The notes under the pieces are model-generated. The model was given only the letters and a program-made list of their open reading frames with translations. It was not told the DNA's origin and ran no database searches. A DNA stretch of 64,000 nt, taken from assembly GCA_032881465.1 (NCBI GenBank), contig CP126168.1, positions 992,001 to 1,056,000 of the forward strand. Direction: 5' to 3'. The DNA is from Parvibaculaceae bacterium PLY_AMNH_Bact1 (GTDB taxonomy: Bacteria > Pseudomonadota > Alphaproteobacteria > Parvibaculales > Parvibaculaceae). Positions 25,221-33,431 of this stretch are shown one piece after another (within the stretch, counting starts at the first letter, position 1; every line of letters starts with the position of its first letter). The translations under genes and the position numbers were made by a program.

Positions 25221-25655
25221 ATGCAAAAAATGTCCTCAAATGTTTCACTGAATCACACGGAAGAACTATCACGCTACGGTATTTTGACCACGAAGGCTGC
25301 CGCCAAACGGGCGGCTATATGGGCGCACCAGGCAGCCGACGTCCGACTGACCTGTGAAGTGGTCGCAAGAGTTTACAACATTTTGCCCGAAGCGCTCTGT
25401 GCGAGCACCCGCGGTGAAGCACATGTCGCTCAAGCCCGGCAGATCGCCATGTATCTCTCCCACATCACGTTTGGCCTGTCGCTGGGTGCGGTAGGGCGGC
25501 ATTTCGGACGCGACAGGACAACAGCGGCTTACGCCTGTGAGCGGGTCGAGGACCGGCGGGATGACCTCCGTCTTGATTCGATGCTGGATCGTCTGGAGCG
25601 AGCACTCTCCATCCTATCCGACGCCCGCTCCGATATGACGTCAAAGATCCAATAG
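25221..25655 (+). CDS. DnaA domain IV-like helix-turn-helix protein
   Basis: A 144-residue protein resembling the C-terminal DNA-binding domain of DnaA without the AAA+ domain. The signature LGAVGRHFGRDRTTAAYACE (DnaA: IG..FGGRDHTTV..A) is clear. Such DnaA-like HTH proteins are conserved in Hyphomicrobiales next to DUF6456 genes, as here (10 bp upstream of it). They are probably transcription regulators or modulators of replication; neither is shown. The start has GGGAG 10 bases upstream. Confidence 0.82.
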   Translation: MQKMSSNVSLNHTEELSRYGILTTKAAAKRAAIWAHQAADVRLTCEVVARVYNILPEALCASTRGEAHVAQARQIAMYLSHITFGLSLGAVGRHFGRDRTTAAYACERVEDRRDDLRLDSMLDRLERALSILSDARSDMTSKIQ

Positions 25656-25665
25656 GAGGCTGGAC

Positions 25666-26583
25666 ATGGAAATTGCGGCTGGTGTGTTGCGTCGTGAGGG
25701 AATGCGCGTGTTTCGACGGCTCAGGGAGCCAGAGTTCTTCCTGCAGAAAACAGTGGAAGATCCAGGTGTGGCCGGTCTTTTTGGTCCTCGCAATCGATGG
25801 CAACGGCCACTTATGAAACTCAATACAGATGTTCTGATGGCTTTGCATCGCGCAGATCTGCTCCAAGTTAGCCCGGAGGCTGCTGCCCAGAGGGCTCTTA
25901 GCGGCCAGGGGTCCATTGGAGGCCAGGGTTCCATTGGAGGAGAGGGTCCCGTCTATGTTTTGTCAGAAGCAGGGCATGGATGGTGGCGTCGGCAGATCGG
26001 GGGCGCGGAGCCTTTTCAGGCGCAGCACAGGCTCATGGGAGAAGCGGCAATGGAGGAGCCAGGCCGTGGCCTGGTCCGTCGGCAGGTGAACCTCGGGGAA
26101 TCACCGTTGGGGTGGCTCCGCCGACGCCAGGGAAAGAATGGAGCTGCCTATCTGACAGAAGAGGAGGCTGCAGCAGGCGAACAGCTGCGCCGGGACTATA
26201 CGCTTGCCCAACTGAATGCGCGCACGACACTGAATTGGGAAGGCATGCTGGCGCATGTGGACCGCTCGTCAATGGGACCGGCGGGACAGGGAGATCTGTC
26301 GGCTCATGCCCTGGACGCACGAAAAAGGGTGGAGCGAGCACTGGCGGAAGTCGGCCCAGGTCTGGCCGATATTTTGGTGGAAACCTGCTGTCACCTGCAC
26401 GGTCTGGAACAATCAGAGCGGACCCTCGGGTGGCCGCAACGCTCTGCAAAGCTCGTCCTCAAGATCGCCCTGACACGACTGGCGCATCACTACAAGCTGA
26501 TTGGCAGGCCAGAAGCCCGTCATGGTTCCTATGTTTGGAAAGCGGCTAACGAGGCGCCGCCCGGTGCCGATCAGTCCGTGTGA
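25666..26583 (+). CDS. DUF6456 protein
   Basis: A 305-residue protein. The C-terminal ~170 residues (GESPLGWLRRRQGKNGAAYL, then EEEAAAGEQLRRDYTLAQLN, then RLAHHYKL) match the DUF6456 domain known from Alphaproteobacteria. The first part has a short winged-HTH-like region. An in-frame duplication of 18 bp (25903-25938) encodes G-Q-G-S-I-G twice in the linker. It follows the DnaA-like gene by 10 bp, so the pair is an operon, and it ends 13 bp inside the convergent sufE. Function unknown, likely DNA-related. Confidence 0.8.
   Translation: MEIAAGVLRREGMRVFRRLREPEFFLQKTVEDPGVAGLFGPRNRWQRPLMKLNTDVLMALHRADLLQVSPEAAAQRALSGQGSIGGQGSIGGEGPVYVLSEAGHGWWRRQIGGAEPFQAQHRLMGEAAMEEPGRGLVRRQVNLGESPLGWLRRRQGKNGAAYLTEEEAAAGEQLRRDYTLAQLNARTTLNWEGMLAHVDRSSMGPAGQGDLSAHALDARKRVERALAEVGPGLADILVETCCHLHGLEQSERTLGWPQRSAKLVLKIALTRLAHHYKLIGRPEARHGSYVWKAANEAPPGADQSV
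25903..25938 (+). repeat. 18-bp tandem duplication within the DUF6456 gene
   Basis: Two adjacent 18-base units differing at one position, in frame, encoding GQGSIG twice, followed by a degenerate third unit. It sits in the linker between the two halves of the protein, where length change is probably tolerated. Confidence 0.7.
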
Positions 26584-26996
26584 GCGTCGGCGAGCTGCCG
26601 CGCCGCATCTTCGCGAACGCGAGACACCATGGCATGAAGGCCATTTGAGCGCTGCGGGCTCAAATGCTCATCCAACCCCAATTGTTCAAAGATTGATTTT
26701 GCATCAACCGCCAATATGTCAGCGGGGGTTTGGCCGGAATACATCGCCAGAAGAATGGCGATCAGGCCTTTGACAATAAGCGCGTCACTGTCGCCACGGA
26801 AGGAAAGGTGAGTACCTGCATCGTCACTTTCACAGACGAGCCAGACTTGGCTTACGCACCCTTGGACCTTTGTCTCGTTGCTGTGCTCAAGGTCCGACAA
26901 AGGGGCAAGCCCTTTCCCGAGTTCGATCACATATTTGTACCGATCTTCCCAGTCGTCGAGATAGCTGAAATCGTCGATCAGATCCTGAATGGCCAT
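26571..26996 (-). CDS. sufE: SufE family protein
   Basis: A 141-residue protein with DDFSYLDDWEDRYKYVIELG and the active-site Cys in VQGCVSQVW. SufE accepts sulfur from the desulfurase SufS and passes it to the Fe-S scaffold. The start at 26996 has AAGGA upstream; earlier in-frame codons give an atypical N-terminus. It stands alone, away from a suf operon, as is common for alphaproteobacterial sufE. Confidence 0.9.
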   Translation of the reverse strand: MAIQDLIDDFSYLDDWEDRYKYVIELGKGLAPLSDLEHSNETKVQGCVSQVWLVCESDDAGTHLSFRGDSDALIVKGLIAILLAMYSGQTPADILAVDAKSIFEQLGLDEHLSPQRSNGLHAMVSRVREDAARQLADAHTD

Positions 26997-27216
26997 GCCT
27001 GTCCTTCTAGCGCCTACTTTGGGTTGAGGCGAACCCATCAGATAGCCCTCTAAAGGGCCTTCCGCAAGGCGGGAAATCACTAACTGAAGGCAAAAAAGGG
27101 GGCGCACAGAAAACCGGTTAAAGGGCACGGGAAACCGGAATTCTGTGCGCCCGATGGACGGGGGCTACCGTCCGAGGGGAGAGAGCTGAGGCGGGTGAAA
27201 CCTCAGCGCTCGAGGC

Positions 27217-27612
27217 TCAGGCACCGCGCACGACCTCAACGCTGGGTGAAGGCGTTTCAGATGGTCGTGCGCGAGGCTGGTGAGCCGGGGTGTTGGAACT
27301 CTGCTGGTTTGCCGCCCAATCAAGGGCAAGCGCGCCATAGTGTTTGACTTGCGCTTGGACATGAACAGCGATTGTCCAAGCCGTGTCGCATGTTTGAGGA
27401 TTTCGATCGCAAAAGCTGAGGACATCATCGGCAGATGCCATGGCAGCCCCAGCAACATCAGTGAGGTTGAGCTGCTCCTCACCTCTCTCATCGCTGAAAG
27501 AGGCGGTCATCGGCGCTCCTGTCATCCCGTTAGCGGGGGTCGCGGAGTCCGGACTTGGCAGCAGCAGGGCCACAACAGTGACCCAGAAGGCTATTCTTAC
27601 CAGAAACATCAT
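27217..27612 (-). CDS. DUF5330-like exported protein
   Basis: A 131-residue protein with a signal peptide (FLVRIAFWVTVVALLLPSPD). The mature part has FCDRNPQTCDTA (two Cys) and a Pro/Ser-rich tail. It matches the DUF5330 family of alphaproteobacterial exported proteins from memory. The start has AAAGGG five bases upstream. Upstream lies the AT-rich region 27613-27900. Function unknown. Confidence 0.7.
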   Translation of the reverse strand: MMFLVRIAFWVTVVALLLPSPDSATPANGMTGAPMTASFSDERGEEQLNLTDVAGAAMASADDVLSFCDRNPQTCDTAWTIAVHVQAQVKHYGALALDWAANQQSSNTPAHQPRARPSETPSPSVEVVRGA

Positions 27613-27900
27613 ATCGGCCCTTTACTTGGCCAGGCAGAGAACCTCAAAACGCGAGAGAGCCTCTATGTCCGGCCTTAACTTGCACGAACCATAGCCCCCC
27701 AATCACTGAATAGAATTTAAATACATAAGTAAAATTGAATATATATCTCTGAAATACCGTGGTGTTGAAGTATATAGTTTTTTAGTGCTTTATAAGATCA
27801 GGGCGTTTTTATAAATACTGTATTCTATATTTATTCGAACTGGTCGAAAATTTACCTCAAATTGTCGCCTTCCGCTATGGCCGAAAGATGGACACAAAAA
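27613..27900. other. Gene-free, very AT-rich region
   Basis: No gene is seen here. Between about 27705 and 27870 the DNA is extremely AT-rich (15 of 60 bases are G or C at 27721-27780, counted by hand). It lies upstream of the DUF5330 gene and downstream of a terminator. It could be the promoter and a MucR-type binding region. Confidence 0.6.
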
Positions 27901-27926
27901 ACCGGCAGAAATCTGCCGGTTTTTTG
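27895..27926. terminator. Bidirectional rho-independent terminator
   Basis: A perfect 9-bp stem (ACCGGCAGA / TCTGCCGGT, AA loop) flanked by A-rich and T-rich runs on both sides. It lies 17 bp past the stop of the minus-strand gene at 27943 and should end its transcript. Confidence 0.88.
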
Positions 27927-27942
27927 ACGGTATCTTGAGCGA

Positions 27943-28923
27943 TCATCGATCTGCGGCGGGCAGGACTTTTTCCCAGCAGGCACGGACATCTTCGATCGCA
28001 TGGGTTGCCGTGCACCAGGCTTCTTCCGATGGGAAGTGGGCCGCAGCAACACACTGATTGAGGTTGAGCTTCGCCCAGTTCAGACAGCTTGTGGTCCGGC
28101 GGTCTGCTGGCGCCATCTGTGCGGTAGACACGTCGGTTTCAAGCGACGTGGCAACAATATGCAGTGCGCCATAGGCGAGCACCCGCTCCATTAGTGGCGA
28201 GGCATAAGCATGGGCCGGGCTGATCGGCGAGAAGTTCTGCAATGTCTCGGCAACCCGCGTCGTGAGACTGTCTCCAGGTCCCGCGTCTGCGAAATCAACC
28301 GCCTCTGTGTTTTCAGGGCGATCAATCATCCCCCAGCGTTTGGTCTGAAATTCCTGGGCGGTTGAAAGGAAACGGCCTTTCAAGACGGTCATGCGGTAAT
28401 TGTCGTTGGCGACACGTTCCAGAACAGAGGCAACGGCGGCGTCAGCTCCGCGCAGATTGCGGGCATAGCTGCCCCGGCCTGAAAGCTGTTCCATCACAGA
28501 TATCGCGCCATCCTGCGCAAGCGCGCGACGCACGCCTTCTCGGAACTCAGGATTTTCCGCCGCGATCAAGCCGCGATGAGCAAGCCATGATTGAGCAACC
28601 GTCTGCGGCTCGCTAAAGCGCAGGCCGTCAAGCAGGCGACGCACTTCGCGTGGGGTCGCAAGCTGGCTTTTGAACGCGTCATCTACTGCGCTGTTGAAAG
28701 CAACATAGGGCTGTGCAACGGCGTGAACGCCAGTGAGCGGGACTTCACCGGGCTGAATGGGCCGTACTTGGGGGAGATAAAAGGCAGGAGAGGCTCCCGC
28801 GTCGGTTAGGGCGGCCACAGCTGTTTCTTCAGCTTGCCCGGAGGTGAAACAAGCCATCACAAGGACGACACTGCCTGCCAGAACTTTCGCCCGTTTTGAC
28901 AATCCCAAACCCATTTTACTCAT
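27943..28923 (-). CDS. Exported hypothetical protein, 326 aa
   Basis: A signal peptide (KVLAGSVVLVMACFTSGQAE) is followed by a helical, Ala/Arg-rich mature domain. The C-terminal 50 residues hold four Cys (SCLNWAKLNLNQCVAAAHF, then WCTATHAIEDVRACWEK), suggesting two disulfides. No known motif is recognised. It is followed by a strong terminator and preceded by a 397-bp gap, so it is a single-gene transcript. Confidence 0.65.
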   Translation of the reverse strand: MSKMGLGLSKRAKVLAGSVVLVMACFTSGQAEETAVAALTDAGASPAFYLPQVRPIQPGEVPLTGVHAVAQPYVAFNSAVDDAFKSQLATPREVRRLLDGLRFSEPQTVAQSWLAHRGLIAAENPEFREGVRRALAQDGAISVMEQLSGRGSYARNLRGADAAVASVLERVANDNYRMTVLKGRFLSTAQEFQTKRWGMIDRPENTEAVDFADAGPGDSLTTRVAETLQNFSPISPAHAYASPLMERVLAYGALHIVATSLETDVSTAQMAPADRRTTSCLNWAKLNLNQCVAAAHFPSEEAWCTATHAIEDVRACWEKVLPAADR

Positions 28924-29320
28924 ACCGCAACCGCTCCTCGCCCGGTGACCCTTCAGCGTCCCTGGCTCCTATTGATCAGGGACCCTTTTCAATCAGGGAC
29001 CTTTGTTAATCAGCGCCTTCCTTAACAGGTTGGATGACCACCCGCCCAACACTGTCTCGAACATCTTGTTGAAGAGGAAGAGTGTAGGGGGCTGAGCGCG
29101 TCGGCGCAATCGCTTCGCGGGCCTAAAACCCGTGAGTTTTGAGCGACTTGCTTGATTCCTTTGTCTAAAATCAGATGCCATAGGCAGACATGCTTCTGGA
29201 TCGGCGGCTTCCTGCCATTTTGCGAATGGCCCGTGCCAGGTTAAGCATTGCGGTCGGTATTTTGATCCAACCGAGCCTCAATGGAATTAGGCTTAACCGC
29301 CCGAGGATGAAGAGGGACGA
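28924..29320. other. 397-bp gap with short direct repeats
   Basis: No convincing gene. It contains the promoters of the divergent 27943-28923 and 29321-29665 genes. ATCAGGGACC is repeated exactly 17 bp apart (28975 and 28992), with a partial third ATCAG after it at 29008. Confidence 0.55.
28975..29012. repeat. ATCAGGGACC direct repeats, 17-bp spacing
   Basis: Two identical 10-base units and a partial third about 16-17 bp apart, about 50 bp upstream of the minus-strand exported protein gene. Spacing of less than two helical turns could fit a regulator bound in tandem, or it may be a chance local duplication. Confidence 0.45.
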
Positions 29321-29665
29321 ATGAACCTCAAAGCAGACATTTGGGTAAAGGCACTCATCCGCCGTGCAGGCGTTGAGAATGTCCCCGCAATGGTGGTCCG
29401 CCGCGGCCATGGTGAGGCCGGCACCATTTATGTGAAGGTCGCGCGTCTGGATGGAACAGCTGATGTTTATGGGCCCACCTGGGGTGAGGATGGCAGCCGA
29501 ATCTGGATGCACTCGGTCGGTGAGGGGCCGGTGTCAGAGGCAGACGCTGATGCCTACCTCGCGCGCCAGGAAAAGTTTGACCCTGATTTCTGGGTCGTCG
29601 AAATCGAGGACCGGCAGGGCCGCCATTTCCTCACCGAACCGGTAAAGGGCGACCCGCCTTTGTGA
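29321..29665 (+). CDS. DUF1491 protein
   Basis: A 114-residue protein beginning MNLKADIWVKALIRRAG, with GTIYVKVARL, VYGPTW and KFDPDFWVVEIEDR, the DUF1491 pattern conserved in Alphaproteobacteria. GAGGGACGA precedes the ATG. No catalytic motif is seen; function unknown. Confidence 0.85.
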   Translation: MNLKADIWVKALIRRAGVENVPAMVVRRGHGEAGTIYVKVARLDGTADVYGPTWGEDGSRIWMHSVGEGPVSEADADAYLARQEKFDPDFWVVEIEDRQGRHFLTEPVKGDPPL

Positions 29666-29694
29666 TCTATCTGCAGGGCAGAGATGCGATAATC

Positions 29695-29913
29695 TCAGGG
29701 CGGCATGAACATATAGTCCTCGTCCTGACTGAGGTTCTCCGACGTTGAGACAAGCTCTGCTGCAATGTCTCCTTCCGACCGCGTTTCCTTGTAAACGTGT
29801 ACGACTTTTTCAAGCATCACCCGAGCGACCGATTCCGCTGGAACATTGGCCGCCTTTGCCTCAGCCAGCGCAGCGTCCATATGTTTGGTCGCGATGTCTC
29901 TCGCAGTTGTCAT
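29695..29913 (-). CDS. Small hypothetical protein, 72 aa
   Basis: A short acidic helical protein (RDIATKHMDAALAEAKAANV) without signal peptide or known motif. A very good ribosome site (AAAAGGAG, 6 bases before ATG) supports it as a real gene. It diverges from the 30050 gene. Confidence 0.65.
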   Translation of the reverse strand: MTTARDIATKHMDAALAEAKAANVPAESVARVMLEKVVHVYKETRSEGDIAAELVSTSENLSQDEDYMFMPP

Positions 29914-30002
29914 GTTGATCTCCTTTTGGGCTGCGATGTCTTAAAATCGAAGCCCCGCATAGTTGAATGTTGATGACCTGAAGGTCGCGTAAATCGTCCT
30001 TT

Positions 30003-30018
30003 TGTGCAATGATGCACA
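30003..30018. promoter_or_regulatory. Perfect TGTGCA-N4-TGCACA palindrome
   Basis: A 6-4-6 perfect inverted repeat 32 bp before the 30050 start, between two divergent small genes. A candidate operator for an unknown regulator. Confidence 0.35.
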
Positions 30019-30049
30019 TCAACAAGAGGCGCGGGGGGGATGAGCGGCA

Positions 30050-30427
30050 ATGACACTTTTTCTGTATCGCGACAGATTGGTCAATCTTGATGCGCTCCCG
30101 GGGCCGACGGAACAAGACGGATTTCCCCTGAGCACGGAGCAGTATGAGCACCTCACCACAGATGACCTCATGCAATTGCTGACCGAAGGTCTGTCAGACA
30201 ATCCGTCACTGGCGGAAGAGGAGCCGAAATTCGTGCTCGCGATATGTCACATGCTCAATGACAAGGCGCAGATCAACGCTGTTCGTGTTGTCGATGATGG
30301 CGCAGGCCCCATTTTGTCCTGCGCCCGCATTCCCTATCAGTCGCTCAGTATTCTCGATGAACTTCGGATGCGCGGAAAGCTGACCCAGAACGCTGTCGAT
30401 GAGGCTGTCTGGAACCCGCTGGCCTGA
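30050..30427 (+). CDS. Hypothetical protein, 125 aa
   Basis: A soluble protein (LFLYRDRLVNLDALPGPTEQ) with no signal peptide, membrane segment or recognised motif. It is 69 bp upstream of prfC on the same strand and may be cotranscribed. Ribosome site weak. Function unknown. Confidence 0.6.
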   Translation: MTLFLYRDRLVNLDALPGPTEQDGFPLSTEQYEHLTTDDLMQLLTEGLSDNPSLAEEEPKFVLAICHMLNDKAQINAVRVVDDGAGPILSCARIPYQSLSILDELRMRGKLTQNAVDEAVWNPLA

Positions 30428-30495
30428 TTGGCAAATCCGGCTCACCTGATATAGGGTCCGGCCAAATTTAACCCCGAATTCCGGAAATTTGAGCC

Positions 30496-32124
30496 GTGAG
30501 CAGTTCTGCTGACATGACAAGTACATTTGAACCGACGACCGAACCAAAAACGGAGGAGGTGCGCCGTCGCCGGACCTTTGCGATCATCTCGCACCCCGAT
30601 GCGGGTAAAACGACCTTGACCGAGAACCTCCTCCTGCGTGGTGGTGCAATCCACCTGGCCGGACAGGTGAAAGCCCGCGGGGACCGCAGGCGCGCGCGCT
30701 CTGACTGGATGAAGATTGAGCAAGAACGCGGGATTTCCGTGACCTCTGCGGTCATGACGTTTGAGTATAAAGGCGTTATCTGCAATCTGCTTGATACACC
30801 GGGCCACGAAGATTTCTCCGAAGACACGTACAGAACGCTCACCGCGGCCGACAGCGCCATTATGGTCATCGATGCCGCAAAGGGCATTGAAGCCCAGACG
30901 CTGAAGCTCTTCGAAGTCTGCCGTCTTCGCGATGTACCGATCATCACGTTTATCAATAAGATTGACCGGGAAGGATTGGACCCGTTCGATCTCATGCAGG
31001 AAGTATCAGACAAGCTGGCGTTGGATACGGCGCCCATGACCTGGCCTGTGGGGCAGGGCAACCGCCTGAAAGGCATTTACGACCTCACCCAGAACGAGTT
31101 CATCTCCTACAAGCAGGGCGAGACACCGGTAAACACGGGCCTCAGCGTGGACAGCAACGAGATCACGCGTCACTTGAGCGACGATGAGCTGACGACATTG
31201 AAAGAAGAGGCCGAACTCGCCCAGGGGGCCTGTTCGCCCTTCGATCTGGAGCTGTATCGCGCCGGTGCCTTAACGCCCGTCTTCTTTGGCACAGCGCTTC
31301 GGGAGCTGGGTGTCGATGAACTGCTGGACGCGGTCGCCTCTTTCGCGCCGCCGCCCCGCCCACAACCGTCGTCGGCACGCGACATCAGCCCGGATGAAAA
31401 GAAAGTCTCAGGCTTTGTGTTCAAGGTGCAGGCCAACATGGATCAGAACCACCGGGACCGGATCGCTTTCATGCGGCTTTGCTCTGGCAAGTTCAAGCGT
31501 GGCATGAAGCTGAAGCTTTCAAGTTCCGGCAAAGCGATTGGCGTGCATAACCCGATCCTCTTCTTTGCTCAGGACAGAGAGCTGGTCGACGAAGCCTGGC
31601 CCGGTGACATTATCGGCATTCCCAATCACGGCACGATCCGGGTAGGCGATACGCTCACCGAAAACGAAGATCTGATTTTCACTGGCATCCCGAATTTTGC
31701 GCCGGAGATTTTGCAGCGGGTGCGGCTTGATGATCCGATGAAGGCCAAACACCTGCGCCGCGCGTTGGAGAGCCTGGCCGAAGAGGGTGTGACACAGGTG
31801 TTCAAACCGCAGCTGGGCGCCAACTGGGTGATCGGTGTGGTGGGCCGTCTGCAGCTGGAGGTTTTGGCCCAACGGATCGAAGCGGAATACGACATCAAGG
31901 TGGCGTTTGAGCAGGCGCCCTATGAGACCGCGCGCTGGGTGGACTGCGATGACGAGGGCGAGCTAAAGCGCTTTTTGGACAGCAATGTCGCCAGCATGGC
32001 GGAAGATCGCGACGGCGCGCCCGTCTTCATGGCCAAAAGCGCCTGGGAAGTCGGCTACACAGAAGAGAAATGGCCAAAGATCCGCTTCTCCGCCATTCGC
32101 GAAAGGGCACCGGCTGCGCCCTAG
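30496..32124 (+). CDS. prfC: Peptide chain release factor 3
   Basis: A 542-residue translational GTPase. G1 is ISHPDAGKTTLTEN, G3 DTPGHEDFSEDTYRTL and G4 NKIDREG, with the RF3-specific RARSDWMKIEQERGISVTSA effector region (switch I). Length matches RF3. It recycles RF1/RF2 from the ribosome after termination. The start is a GTG at 30496 with GGAA upstream; an ATG at 30514 is possible. A palindromic repeat follows. Confidence 0.95.
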   Translation: MSSSADMTSTFEPTTEPKTEEVRRRRTFAIISHPDAGKTTLTENLLLRGGAIHLAGQVKARGDRRRARSDWMKIEQERGISVTSAVMTFEYKGVICNLLDTPGHEDFSEDTYRTLTAADSAIMVIDAAKGIEAQTLKLFEVCRLRDVPIITFINKIDREGLDPFDLMQEVSDKLALDTAPMTWPVGQGNRLKGIYDLTQNEFISYKQGETPVNTGLSVDSNEITRHLSDDELTTLKEEAELAQGACSPFDLELYRAGALTPVFFGTALRELGVDELLDAVASFAPPPRPQPSSARDISPDEKKVSGFVFKVQANMDQNHRDRIAFMRLCSGKFKRGMKLKLSSSGKAIGVHNPILFFAQDRELVDEAWPGDIIGIPNHGTIRVGDTLTENEDLIFTGIPNFAPEILQRVRLDDPMKAKHLRRALESLAEEGVTQVFKPQLGANWVIGVVGRLQLEVLAQRIEAEYDIKVAFEQAPYETARWVDCDDEGELKRFLDSNVASMAEDRDGAPVFMAKSAWEVGYTEEKWPKIRFSAIRERAPAAP

Positions 32125-32166
32125 TTGGTCTCGACGGTTGGCTCGGGCGCACTTTTTTACTATCAC

Positions 32167-32257
32167 GTCACCCCCGGACTTGTTCCGGGGGTCCAGGGGC
32201 GACAAACTTGGGCTTTCGTTTGGAACCCTGGATTGCCGGAACAAGTCCGACAATGAC
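32167..32257 (+). repeat. Dispersed 91-bp palindromic repeat, copy 1
   Basis: GTCACCCCCGGACTTGTTCC at one end and CCGGAACAAGTCCGACAATG near the other form a long imperfect hairpin. It is almost the same as the copy at 42307-42397 and similar to the inverted copy at 60268-60359. Minus-strand frames through it give a D-L-F-R-Q-S peptide that is a shadow. Lies between prfC and mscS-like genes. Confidence 0.85.
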
Positions 32258-32289
32258 AACTGGGTGGATGGGTAGCAGGTGGACAGCGC

Positions 32290-33429
32290 ATGGAAGAAGT
32301 AAACGGGCAGTTGGGTGAGCTGTGGGGATTGGTTGTTGAGGTCTGGCAGAGCGGCGTCCTTGGCTATGACGTCGGGCATTTCCTGACCGCTGTTGGCATC
32401 TTCCTCGTCTTCTATCTGCTGCGCGGTCTCTTCACGCGCTTTGTCTTTTCTTTCGTGGACCGTTGGGTGGCGGACACAGAGACGAAAGTTGATGACTATC
32501 TGCATGACGCGCTTGCAGACCCCCTAAAAGCGACTTTCATAATCGTCGGAGTTTTCTTCGCGCTTGATTACCTCGATCTGGAAGGCACGGCTGCGGACCT
32601 GGCGCGCAACGCGGTTCAATCCCTCATTGCCTTTACGATTTTCTGGGCGCTGCATAACGCGATCACGCCGCTGAGCCTCTTGTTGCGAGAGCTTGAGCGG
32701 GTGCTGACTCATGAGATGGTCGACTGGTTGGTGACAGGCGTGCGCTGGGGCGTGATTATTATCGGCGCAGCAACCATCCTGCAGATTTGGGGCATTCAGG
32801 TAGCGCCCATCATTGCCGGGCTTGGCCTCTTTGGTGTCGCCGTGGCATTGGGTGCGCAGGATCTCTTTAAGAACCTGATCGGCGGCCTCTCCATTCTGAT
32901 CGAAAAGCGATATCGCAAGGGGGACTGGATCCTCGCAGATGGTGTGGTTGAAGGCACGGTTGAGAGCATCGGGTTCCGCTCCACCACCGTCCGCCGGTTC
33001 GACAAGGCGCCGGTCTACGTACCGAACCAGAAACTCTCTGATGCCGCGGTCACCAATTTCACCAAAATGACCCATCGCCGCATCTACTGGAAAATCGGGC
33101 TGGAATACCGCTCGACCCTGGAACAGTTGAAACAAGTGCGCGACGGCATTGAGGCCTATATTCGCGCGTCGGAAGAATTTGCGCAGCCGCCGGAAACAGC
33201 ACTCTTCGTGCGCGTCGACGCCTTCAATGACAGTTCCATCGACATCATGATCTATTGCTTCACCAAGACGACGAACTGGGGCGCATGGCTCGAGATCAAA
33301 GAACGCTTTGCCTACGAGATCAAACAGATCGTCGAAGATGCGGGCACCGGCTTCGCGTTCCCAAGTCAATCTGTCTATGTGGAGATGCTGCCTGACACCG
33401 CACCCACCGAGGGACCAGAGGGCGGATAA
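32290..33429 (+). CDS. MscS-family mechanosensitive channel
   Basis: A 379-residue protein with about five membrane segments, then the MscS core: the pore helix LGLFGVAVALGAQDLFKNLI and the beta domain LIEKRYRKGDWI and VPNQKLSDAAVTNF. It opens on membrane stretch and releases ions and small solutes during hypo-osmotic shock. It follows the repeat after prfC and is 2 bp before the methyltransferase gene, so these two are probably an operon. Confidence 0.9.
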   Translation: MEEVNGQLGELWGLVVEVWQSGVLGYDVGHFLTAVGIFLVFYLLRGLFTRFVFSFVDRWVADTETKVDDYLHDALADPLKATFIIVGVFFALDYLDLEGTAADLARNAVQSLIAFTIFWALHNAITPLSLLLRELERVLTHEMVDWLVTGVRWGVIIIGAATILQIWGIQVAPIIAGLGLFGVAVALGAQDLFKNLIGGLSILIEKRYRKGDWILADGVVEGTVESIGFRSTTVRRFDKAPVYVPNQKLSDAAVTNFTKMTHRRIYWKIGLEYRSTLEQLKQVRDGIEAYIRASEEFAQPPETALFVRVDAFNDSSIDIMIYCFTKTTNWGAWLEIKERFAYEIKQIVEDAGTGFAFPSQSVYVEMLPDTAPTEGPEGG

Positions 33430-33431
33430 GT

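Noticed and set aside
31963-32505. 180-residue minus frame over repeat copy 1
   Set aside because: It consists of the antisense of prfC and mscS-like genes joined by the repeat (DLFRQS...DPRNKSGGD); the same peptide recurs at the other repeat copies, so it is a shadow of the repeat.
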